From the NCBI GenBank assembly GCA_008704415.1, contig VXIS01000365.1, positions 1 through 44,676 of the forward strand: a DNA stretch of 44,676 nucleotides. Reading direction: 5' to 3'. The notes beneath the pieces were generated by a model that made no database searches, was not told where the DNA came from, and saw only the letters and a program-made list of their open reading frames with translations. Source of the stretch: Sphaerosporella brunnea (Eukaryota; Ascomycota; Pezizomycetes; Pezizales; Pyronemataceae). Within the stretch, counting starts at the first letter, position 1. Each line of letters opens with the position of its first letter. Made by a program: the position numbers and the translations under genes. Positions 27,363-35,539 of this stretch are shown one piece after another.

Positions 27363-28457
27363 TCCGGTTGGAGGACAAGCAGCACGGTGCTGCAGCCCGC
27401 GAGAGAGTTCAGTGCAAGGGTTATTAGCAATTTGTTATACTGTCTTTTTCCTGCGTACATGGGTTCGAATGCAAAGCTACTGCAGAGTACTATCAAGAAA
27501 ACCCGCACGGTGTGACATAAAACCTACTGCCCGAATGCGCAGTCTTCTCATTCCAGGCATTTATGCAGGCAGTGAAAGCCTCTACAAGCGACAGCAGCCT
27601 GGTAGACTCAAAACCTATCTCAGGCTGATGGAGCGTAACGAATACAGCTGGCTTCAGTTAATACGCAAAACTGCAGCAAAAAAAATATGAAGCGCGAAGT
27701 GGACGCTTTTTCACTCTCTGCGTCGTGCTAGACGACTTCCGGAAGCTTCCTTTCTCACCAATTCTTGTAAACCAAGCTTTATGGTCCTCCAGGCCTGATC
27801 AGTTTCTACTGGCGCCGGATTTTCTATTGATTGGTGCGACCCTAATATGTAGTGTCAATGATTGGGACTTCCCGTTGTCAACTTGGCAGTATTTTCGCTG
27901 CGTTTTGGGCTCTTGTGTCCGATATAAACTGCTTAGGTCTTGACCGTTCGTGCTGCCGAGAGATGAAATTTTGCCCCGTGGTCCTTTATGGCACGTCCTT
28001 GCATCGCTGTCCTCGCGTTGGTGTAGTTACCAGCTATGTCCTCCGCCATCGCGGTCCTTCGTAGCCACCACAACCACCCCCACAACTTCAGCGACCCACC
28101 GCCACTTGGCGTCCTCCTACAACCTGTGCCATCCGCCGGCTTCTACCGCAGCCATCGCCACGGGTCCTAGCTTCTGTCAATTTTCCGGGATTCCCAACCT
28201 GGGTGTTGGCGGCATTCAGTGTTTGGATTGACGAATACGAATTTTGGCTTTCATCTGACAATCGAGAAATTGACAAGCGGACTACGGCGTTCTTGCAACG
28301 GACGTCGACGAGATTCTGCCTTAAAACCCCCAGAATCTTTCTCTCTTTCTTTCCCTCCTCGCCACCACCTCTACCTAAGTCCATACCTCCTACTGCCACC
28401 AGGCGCAATGCAACAGTTGCTGCTGCCGTGCTCTTCCACCTCCTCCCACCCCTCGCC

Positions 28458-28855
28458 ATGTCATCGCGACAACACCGAATTTCGGAGATGATTGCGAGAT
28501 GGCGGCCGCACTGCTTCTGCTGCGCCAACCACATCCAAGGCCCAGCTTCGCTCTTTTCAACAACGCCCACCCGAGGAGGTAAGCAGCTAACTCCTGTCGC
28601 TCCAATTCAAGCAACTTTGATTGACGCATTACACAGACGACACGGTGACGCGGCGAGTGGAACGGTTTTCTGGTGGCATGTTTCTTATGGGGATAAGCAT
28701 TGTTGGCTCTGGAGGTGAGTAGCGGGTCCTGCAGTCCCTGGCATCAACGCTAATTAGTCGTTGCAGTGGCAACATATCCAGCGCCGGACCCTCAAAGGTC
28801 GCCGAGATGGCTGTATCTACTAGCCAGTCACCCGAATTCTCGTAGGTATTACTGA
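28458..28855 (+). CDS. Small spliced gene, likely mitochondrial membrane protein, 95 residues
   Basis: ATG in the context CTCGCCATGTC after a C/T-rich leader. Exons 28458-28578, 28637-28714, 28767-28855; introns 58 and 52 bp (GTAAGC...TTGACG...ACACAG; GTGAGT...GCTAATT...TTGCAG). Phases match and 121 + 78 + 89 is exactly 96 codons. The N-terminus is rich in Arg and Ser and lacks acids (MSSRQHRISEMIARWRPH) with LFSTTPTRG before DD, much like a mitochondrial presequence. One membrane helix follows (SGGMFLMGISIVGSGVATY). I do not recognise the family. In another frame the last exon reads KVAEMAVSTSQSPEFS, so a further splice variant is possible. Confidence 0.6.
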
Positions 28856-28861
28856 GTCCTT

Positions 28862-29780
28862 TTGCATTCGCTGTGCAGGTTTCGAAACAACCGCGCGCAT
28901 GGTTGTCAGGTTGGATCTAACTCGTCTTTGTTAGGGACGGAATCAGACCGAGTTCGCCGCCGCCAGACCTCGCAAATGGCAGCCTGGACGGAGCAGAGCT
29001 GCTCGCTGGTCTTCCCAACCAAACCGTCACCATTCCTTACCTTTCACCGGCCAACAGTCACCATTCCTGGCCTTTCAGCGGCCAACCCCCTCGCTCCCCC
29101 TCTACTGCATCCACCGCTCCCCACAAGACGAAATACCGCTCTCTCGTTCACAGAGAGAAATTGGTTTCCCTTCCCAGCTATCCGGGCCCGCCAACGCACC
29201 TCCGCCCCTTCACGAACCCCAACAACCACCTCCATCGGCTTCGCCGAATAGGAGAAAGATTTCCTTTCTTCCTTCCCGGGCCCCATCATCGCCCCAAACG
29301 GCGGTGGGCAAAAGTTGATCTTTCCGGCTGCGGCAACGGGAAAGCTACTGGGTGATGGCGGACTTGGAGGGATGTAAGGTTTTCACTACCTCCGCAACCA
29401 GTCCCGTTGCACTCCACTGCCAATTCGCTGCACCAGGGAGAGGATCCCGGGCCGGGAAAGGCTTTTGCGGAGCACGGTGGCCAATCTGGGCTCAGCAGCA
29501 AAACCACCAGCTCCAGTGCTCCTAGTAACTGGCTAGCTCATCGGGCCGCAATTGAGCTGCGGCTATTGACAGCGGGGTGGCGGACTGCTCCACTAGCAGG
29601 TTTACTGCACTTGGGTACAAACGGAGCAATGTCAATTGATGAACGCACTATAATGCTTCCTATGGCGCCAATTGCCCTTGGCCCGCCATTCGGGAAGCAG
29701 CATCACTGGGAGCAGCAGGGCAAGCGGGGTGCAGGAACTTGATGCTCAACAGCTTGCACCGCAGGGTTTTCATCGCGTTC
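28862..29780. other. Unassigned, with one short duplication
   Basis: A plus-strand frame at 28862-29251 is Ser/Thr/Pro-rich and carries a 31-32 bp tandem duplication (GTCACCATTCCT...CGGCCAAC, 29024-29088). No known domain, and no firm start. Confidence 0.3.
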
Positions 29781-29840
29781 AGCTCGAGCAGCGGGTAAGG
29801 TTTTTCCATTGCGAGGAGCGGTTTTTGGCGTCCACCCATT

Positions 29841-30077
29841 ACCGTCACCGACCCGCTCGATCTCACCGTGGCGGGCAATGCCATTGCCCGCCAACATGGC
29901 ATCGGAAGGATCGACATCGTCGAGAACCGCTTCATCGGGTTGAAGTCACGTGGCTGCTACGAGACCCACGGTCTCAGTATCATGCGCTCTGCGCAAATTG
30001 ACCTCGAGGGTCTCGCCCTCGACCGTGAGGTCCGTCCTCTCCGGGACCATACCTGCGGCCGGGTCCCTGAGCAATAA
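29841..30077 (+). pseudogene. Argininosuccinate synthase fragment, copy 1
   Basis: [20 protein letters not shown] then [20 protein letters not shown] and [17 protein letters not shown] match the conserved C-terminal part of eukaryotic argininosuccinate synthase (the ATP-dependent citrulline plus aspartate ligase of arginine synthesis). Only about 60 of roughly 410-420 residues are present. It then runs into unrelated sequence and a stop. The palindrome GCGGGCAATG-C-CATTGCCCGC is at 29871-29891. Confidence 0.85.
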
Positions 30078-30282
30078 AGACCCGGCCGATCGACTCACGA
30101 CCTATCACTGGCAGCCCAGACAGCCGGCTCGTCGGCATTTTAGACAGGCCGGCCCGGCTTTGTTGGGAATGCCGCCCGGCGTATCATCCATCACCCCAGC
30201 ATCGAGTCCCGAGCGGGGTTCGGGAGTAATCCTGAACCCCGCTCAGCTGGCCACCTCGCTTGCCTGTCCCGACCCTCTCGAG

Positions 30283-30474
30283 CACTTCGTGGCGGGCAAT
30301 GCCATTGCCCGTCGGCACGGCATCGGACGTATGGACATCGTCGAAAACCGTTTCATCGGTTTGAAGTCACGTGGTTGTTATGAGACCCACCGTCTCAGTA
30401 TCCTGCGCGCTGCGCATATAGACCTGGAAGGTCTTATCTTGGACCGTGAGGTCCGTGCTCTCCGTGAGCATACC
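30283..30474 (+). pseudogene. Argininosuccinate synthase fragment, copy 2
   Basis: Same segment ([20 protein letters not shown], then [17 protein letters not shown]) in another frame from copy 1. It is followed by the hairpin segment [16 protein letters not shown] and then copy 3 at a distance of exactly 289 bases. Confidence 0.85.
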
Positions 30475-30568
30475 ATCCATCACCCCAGCATCGAGTCCCG
30501 AGCGGGGTTCGGGAGTAATCCTGAACCCCGCTCAGCTGGCTACCTCTCTTGCCTGTCCTGTCACTCTC

Positions 30569-30763
30569 GATCTCACCGTGGCGGGCAATGCCATTGCCCG
30601 CCAACATGGCATCGGAAGGATCGACATCGTCGAAAACCGCTTCATCGGGTTGAAGTCACGTGGTTGTTATGAGACCCATGGTCTCAGTATCTTGCGCGCT
30701 GCGCATATAGACCTGGAGGGTCTTGTCTTGGACCGTGAGGTCCGTGCTCTCCGTGAGCATACC
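30569..30763 (+). pseudogene. Argininosuccinate synthase fragment, copy 3
   Basis: [20 protein letters not shown] ... [17 protein letters not shown], in the third frame. Nearly identical in DNA to copies 2 and 4. Confidence 0.85.
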
Positions 30764-30854
30764 ATCCATCACCCCAGCATCGAGTCCCGAGCGGGGTTCG
30801 GGAGTAATCCTGAACCCCGCTCAGCTGGCTACCTCGCTTGCCTGTCCTGTCACT

Positions 30855-31049
30855 CTCGAGCACTTCGTGGCGGGCAATGCCATTGCCCGCCGCCACGGCA
30901 TCGGCCGTATCGACATCGTCGAAAACCGATTTATCGGTTTGAAGTCATGTGGCTGTTATGAGACCCACGGTCTCAGCATTACGCGCGCTGCGCATATTGA
31001 CCTCGAGGGTCTCGCCCTGGATCGTGAAGCACACCCGCTCTGTGACCGT
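30855..31049 (+). pseudogene. Argininosuccinate synthase fragment, copy 4
   Basis: [20 protein letters not shown] ... [17 protein letters not shown], 289 bases after copy 3. An Arg-to-Cys change (KSCG for KSRG) and degeneration at the end. Confidence 0.85.
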
Positions 31050-31258
31050 ATTAGCGGTCGGTGGTGATATGCCGGGCAGTGTTCCCAATAAAGCCGACGG
31101 GCTGTATAAAACGATGAGCGTGCTGCCTGAGCTGCGAGTGATATAACGTGAGTTCAATCGGCTGGGTCTTTATTACTCATGGACCCGCGAGCATCAAGCC
31201 CCGAGCGGGAGTTCAGGAGTAATCCAGAACTCCGCTCACTCCTGCAGGTAAAGATCCC

Positions 31259-31440
31259 CTGGGATCTCTTTTTGGCGGCCAATGCCATTGTCCGCCACCA
31301 CGGTATCGGGAGAACTGACACTGTCGTGAACCGATTCATTGGTCTCGAATGCAGTGGATGCTACGATATCACCGGTGGTCTCACCATCCTCCGGTGAGCT
31401 CATATAGACCTCGAAGGCTTCGTCTTGGACCGTGAGGTCC
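31259..31440 (+). pseudogene. Argininosuccinate synthase fragment, copy 5 (most diverged)
   Basis: WDLFLAANAIVRHHGIGRTD ... GGLTILR, TGA stop, then AHIDLEGFVLDREVPLL in the same frame. It keeps DLFLAANAI and GLTILR, which look closer to the ancestral gene than copies 1-4, but has an internal stop. Confidence 0.8.
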
Positions 31441-31459
31441 CTCTCTTGTCCAGGGTCAC

Positions 31460-33380
31460 ATGCACGTCCAGGTCCAGAGTCAAGCTCACCCTGAGCAGTA
31501 ACGACCCGGTCGATTAAGGAGCCGCTCGCACCGGCAAGTTCGACAGTGTTTAGGCCACCCAGAAGAAGCTGCCTGCTTCATACTTGGGGAGCCGGAATCT
31601 CATAGCGATGGCGAGGAGAACCTTTCGGAGACTCTCCGGCAGGAGAAGGAAAAGGCTGGTGAAATTGAACTGCAGGGCCAGGCTTTGCGAGCGCGAGGAT
31701 ATTGATGGGAGGGCGTGGGATGGGGATGAGTGAACGAAGGGGAACAAGAGCATGACGAGGGAGGGACATGGGAAGGGCAAGGGCGGAGGAAGAGACACCC
31801 TGATTTTTGAGAGCCTGCGCGCACGATAGGAACCTGATGGCTTGCTACTGGTGACGAAACCCTAGGAAGGGCCTAGAGGTTGAGGCCACTACTTAATGAC
31901 GAGATGGACGAGTTTGCCTTTGTTTTTCCTGAAATTGTTTCATTGTTCCCTATGTTTGCTATGCTGTGCATTTGCTTTTGCTTTGTGCTGCGTCTTTTCA
32001 CCTCTGTATGGCCACAGCCGAAAGGCTGCATGCCCGGGGGTGGGGGGTGGGGGTGCGGGATTAATAAATACATAAATAAATATTGATGGAAAGCCATTAC
32101 CGAGTCACGGCGTATTACTTGGCAGTCAAAGGACTAGTCTCTATGGTTCACTGAAGGTTTGTGCTTCCCAAAATTAATCGCTTTGCTCGAGGGGCTGTGA
32201 TAAAAATCGCAATTTGAAGAGTTCTTACGAACGGAGTATTTTAGAGCTTGTCACTCTTAACGATCAGAAAGAAAGACGAGCAGCTAGTGTGGGATGCTTA
32301 CCAAGTGACTGCGGCCCCCAGCAGATACCGCTCATTAAACTCTCTGTCACTGGTCATTTATCCATGGTGCCGGGCTTCAGCTGCTACCGGTTTCCAGGAC
32401 GTGTTCATCTGTAAATTGTGAGCTCAGGAAGTGCGCTGTCCTTATCACACCTCCCTCTCTCTTCTCTCCCTCCGTTGGTTCTCCGTCTCGTTGGGGTTGA
32501 TTAGGTTCCTCAGCAACACCTTCCCCATCTACTTACATCTACATGCATACCTTTGTATCTGGATATTCTATCTACTTCACTTGAGGTCAGGCTCAACGCC
32601 GTTGCGATTCTAAGATGACCAGACCGAGAGATGTGGGCTGTGAGCATAGTTGGGCTTAGATGAGGCCAGAAGTAGAAATGATTGAGAGAGAAAAGTTCTC
32701 CAAGCACAGAAGGTCCTTTTTTATAGTGCGATTCGGCCGAAACATTTCTGTCCCGTTTACCGCCGGCAGCCCGAAAAAAGCTGCCGGAGTTGTGTGACGC
32801 AACTCCGAAATCTGGTAGATGACTACATGGTCTCCGATCCGGCCTAGAGGAGCTCTAAAGTGGGTCTGGGCCGCAAGATTGAGGAATATTGCGTGGTCAG
32901 AGTCGAAGTTTTGTATCAACGTCACGCAAAAGAGCCATCCTGCAGAACCCGTTTCCTGTACTCTTTCTGATGGCCACCACTGTAGTCAGACCGGCACTGA
33001 CAGTGTAACTACCGCCGAAGGAGAGAGAATGGACAGAAATAAACCTCCGTCTATTGAGTGTTGGTGTGTTGGATTGCCGTGAATGCATTTCGGTGATTAG
33101 GACTTCCCGGGCGGTGCACTTTCCTTTTGGACTTCGTATTGGTGTTTTTCACGTCGCTATCAGCGCTAATGGCTTATTTCGGCCTGTTTTTTTGTCTTTC
33201 GGTTGTTGCAGAACAAATTGCTGCAAGAAATTACCGACAGTGGCGATTTACGACTGTTTTAGGAGGCGGTTTGTTCTGAGAGGATATTGATTCATCCGGG
33301 TTCACCATTTTTGAGTCATAATTTTGCGGAAGCAGGGGAGCTTTTCTGGTTCTGATCTCCTGCGAGCATCCCATCATTTC
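31460..33380. other. No gene recognised; tandem short hairpins
   Basis: No supported coding frame. The minus strand of 31550-31830 is C/T-rich, like a leader. Two abutting hairpins lie at 32763-32787 (CCGGCAGC/GCTGCCGG) and 32785-32807 (CGGAGTTG/CAACTCCG). Confidence 0.4.
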
Positions 33381-33439
33381 CGTCCGTGAGTAGATTTCCC
33401 ACCCTCTTTGGGGCGGCGAGAATGTTCCCTTGCCACTCT

Positions 33440-33523
33440 CAGAGCGTCTTGTCTTTCTTTCCCTCATCACAACCACCATCCACCACGAAAGATCTCCTTT
33501 ATATATTCGCCGCCACTCGGCGC
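33440..33523 (+). promoter_or_regulatory. Promoter with TATA box
   Basis: A C/T-rich tract (GTCTTTCTTTCCCTC) followed by TTTATATATTCG (33498-33509), about 20 bases before GGCGCCATGG (ATG at 33524). Confidence 0.55.
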
Positions 33524-33782
33524 CATGGTATTTGCTTCTGCGGTCGCGACCGCAGCTCCTCGTCTTTTGTCTCCCCAGGAATCGGTTTCTCCTCTCCGCA
33601 GACCTCGCGTCCATCCGAAGCCGTGGAGCTGCATGTGGTCAGCTTGCTGCACCCGAGGCAAGCCACTACCACTCCACCTCACCCCCATCTCACTCCCACA
33701 CCCCCACTCCACCCCGAGACCCAGGTCTCACCATCCTCCGCCACGCCCGCATCGACCTCAAGGGTCTACCCCTCGACCGTGA
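33524..33782 (+). CDS. Unknown gene start carrying argininosuccinate synthase DNA
   Basis: The ATG in strong context opens MVFASAVATAAPRLLSPQES and a His/Pro-rich stretch to a TGA at 33780-33782. The argininosuccinate synthase sequence at 33712-33805 lies in another frame. A GTAAGTTCC donor at 33900 and a TTCCAG acceptor at about 33950 suggest that the gene continues, but I could not carry one frame into them. Confidence 0.35.
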
Positions 33783-33805
33783 GGTTCATGATCTCCGCAT
33801 CACCA
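33712..33805 (+). pseudogene. Argininosuccinate synthase fragment, copy 6
   Basis: RDPGLTILRHARIDLKGLPL then DREVHDLR. This is the last third of the unit repeated at 29.8-31.4 kb. It keeps the conserved PGLTILR that copies 1-4 have lost (HGLSI), so it derives separately from the parent gene. Confidence 0.78.
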
Positions 33806-33842
33806 TTGCGACGAATTGGCTGCCTTGCAGCACCTGCTGTAT

Positions 33843-33877
33843 TCACCAGCCAGTGCCCTTTGCGCACTGGCTGGTGA
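33843..33877 (+). repeat. Perfect 14 bp inverted repeat
   Basis: TCACCAGCCAGTGC and GCACTGGCTGGTGA around a 7-base loop, ending 22 bases before the GTAAGT at 33900. Confidence 0.85.
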
Positions 33878-34066
33878 TTCGTCCTGTTGGTCAATTTCAG
33901 TAAGTTCCCCATTTTTTCCAACCTCGCGAACAAAGTCTTATATATTCCAGTCTCCGGGGCGCCTGCCACCATCACTACCTACTTACAACTACCCGTTTCT
34001 CGCCGAAACCGGCGCGAATTATCCCTCAACCCTCAATCCCCATTATTCACCATGCGCTCGTCTGTG

Positions 34067-34929
34067 CGCATTGATCTTCGGCTTTCGCGTACGCCCCGCA
34101 TTGGCGGGGCGTACCAGCAGTACTACACGTACGAGCACCCCAGAGATGGGGCTGCCTCTTGAGCTCAAGCTCAGTCCTTTGGCACAGGGGCGCAGACGCG
34201 CCAAACAGCCGCCAATTCCCGCAAACCACGCACACCCCCGACCTAACGCGATTCTGTGTTTGCCCTCAGGGGCTTCTGCACGCGGGAGCTATCGGTAAGT
34301 TCGCGACTCTGAGGACTGTTTTACCACGACCGCGATATTGACTGTTCTGTGCAGACTCCCAATGTTTCGGAGTCGCCGACTCCAAACTGCACCTGAAGTT
34401 TGGGCCGGGTCGACCGGATCGGTGGGTTGGCGGGGCGTACCAGCAGTGCTACACGTGCGAGCGCCCCAGAGATGGGGCTCTTGAGCTCAAGCAGTCCGTT
34501 GGCACAGGCGCGCAGACGCGCCAAACAACCGCCCAACCGCCAATTCCCGCAAACCACGCACACCCCCGACCTAACGGGATTCTGTGTTTGCCCTCAGGGG
34601 CTTCTGCACACGGGAGGTATCAGTAAGTTCGCGACTCTAAGGACTGTTTAACCACGACCACGATACTGACTGTTCTGTGCAGACTCCCCAGGTTTCGGAG
34701 TCGCCGACTCCAGCGACAGACTCGCGGAGTTGGCCAGAACGTTCTCGATCTCCTCATGGACGCTCCACCGAGGGGGCTAGCGCTAGTGAGGCTGGATTTG
34801 GCCGCCAGGCCACCAACGGCCTGCAAGCGTCAACCCCCTTATCTTTCAGCAGACGAGCACCAACCTGGTACACAGCGCCACCTGGGCGTCACCAAACCCG
34901 CCTTCCCCGCTCTAGGCCGCTACCACTGA
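34067..34929 (+). CDS. Spliced gene on duplicated exon-intron modules, unknown function (5' end open)
   Basis: Exon A ends ...CVCPQGLLHAGAI at 34294; intron 34295-34354 (GTAAGTTCGCG, TATTGACTG, GTGCAG). Exon B (34355-34622) reads DSQCFGVADSKLHLKFGPGR, then GGAYQQCYTCERPRDGALEL and ends GASAHGRYQ; intron 34623-34682 repeats the first. Exon C reads LPRFRSRRLQRQTRGVGQNV, LDLLMDAPPRGLALVRLDLA and on to GVTKPAFPALGRYH and TGA at 34927-34929. Phases fit at both junctions. The duplicated DNA is used in different frames in A, B and C. An ATG at 34051 (MRSSVRIDLRLSR) lies in a frame that is shifted by a 4-base difference, so the true start is uncertain. Confidence 0.5.
34089..34114 (+). repeat. Perfect 11 bp inverted repeat
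   Basis: GTACGCCCCGC and GCGGGGCGTAC, loop 4 bases. Only the right arm is kept in the second copy of the module (34430-34442). Confidence 0.85.
34104..34700 (+). repeat. Tandem duplication, about 325 bp x 2, containing an intron
   Basis: GGCGGGGCGTACCAGCAGT opens both units (34103 and 34430), and each runs through the same exon part, the word CTTGAGCTCAAGC, a CTAACG...CCTCAG stretch, GGGCTTCTGCAC, a 60 bp intron and TTTCGGAGTCGCCGACTCC. Confidence 0.92.
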
Positions 34930-35009
34930 TCCGGGCGACCCCGGTACTGGTTCCTGGGGGGTTCAAGAACGTGGTTGGTTTGCAGCCCTTGTTGGCGGGT
35001 AGTGGTGGG

Positions 35010-35113
35010 ATGTGGCCGCGCAGCCGTCGGATGGTAGGGGGGGGGGGGGCCCAGCAGCCGTTGGATGGTAGGGGGTGAGGCGGCACAGCAGCCGCTGGAT
35101 GGTAGGGGGACAC
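35010..35113. repeat. Short tandem repeat x 3 with G tract
   Basis: CAGCCGTCGGATGGTAGGGG, CAGCAGCCGTTGGATGGTAG and CAGCAGCCGCTGGATGGTAG follow in tandem, with a 13-base G run at 35037-35049. The minus strand reads Pro/His-rich (PPPTIRR, PPPYHP). Confidence 0.85.
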
Positions 35114-35429
35114 CTGAGGTTTGGGCCGGGTCGACCGGATCGGTCGGTCCGGCCCCTCCCGCCCCAGCGTCCTCAAGGGCGGGGCGGGGGGAGTGACGTA
35201 CTCCCTCACTGAAGAGCCGATTGGCCGCACATCCCCCGGGTGAGCCGCGGCCTCGAACCTGCCGATGCAGGCATCGTGCGCATCCTTCAAACCAATCAGC
35301 ATCAACCTCCGCATCGTAGGCCCAGTATCGGGCCCCTTCGCCGTGCACACATATCCGGGGCAGCCAATTCGAGGCGGACGCGAAACCGCCGATTGCAACC
35401 TCGGAACGAGGCGCGCCGAGCGGGATCCA

Positions 35430-35538
35430 GGGGGGCAGGAGCACTCCTGCCCCCTGTAGACAAAACGGGCCGTGAAGGAACCAGGGGGCAGGAACACTCC
35501 TGCCCCCTGTAGACAAAACGCGCCGTGAAGGAGCGCAT
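35430..35538. repeat. Tandem duplication of a perfect hairpin, about 53 bp x 2
   Basis: GGGGGCAGGAG-CA-CTCCTGCCCCC (35431-35454), then CAGGGGGCAGGA/TCCTGCCCCCTG (35482-35509), each followed by TAGACAAAACG and GCCGTGAAGGA. Stems of 11-12 bp with 2-4 base loops. Confidence 0.92.
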
Positions 35539-35539
35539 G

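Larger units (their letters stand above)
29841..31440 (+). repeat. Tandem array of argininosuccinate synthase fragments with hairpins
   Basis: Starts of the common core: 29871, 30292, 30581, 30870, 31275; spacing 421, 289, 289, 405. Linkers contain the hairpin GAGCGGGGTTC/GAACCCCGCTC at 30211-30244, 30500-30533, 30789-30822 and a variant at 31203-31237. The word GAGCA(A/G)TAA(A/C)GACCCGG recurs at 30070 and 31487 and, inverted, near 31165. Confidence 0.88.

Noticed and set aside
27460..27475. tRNA B-box-like GGGTTCGAATGC
   Set aside because: The flanking bases do not form a T-arm stem, there is no A box or acceptor stem at the right distance, so it is not a tRNA gene.
26756..27508. Minus-strand frame of 250 codons
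   Set aside because: It is opposite the plus-strand spliced gene at 26743-27362, which has clear intron signals and phase; the minus frame has none.
30684..31339. Minus-strand frames in the argininosuccinate synthase array
   Set aside because: They are shadows of the plus-strand enzyme fragments, which match a known conserved segment.
33231..33614. Minus-strand frame of 127 codons
   Set aside because: It covers the plus-strand promoter with TATA box and the ATG at 33524; no signals support it.
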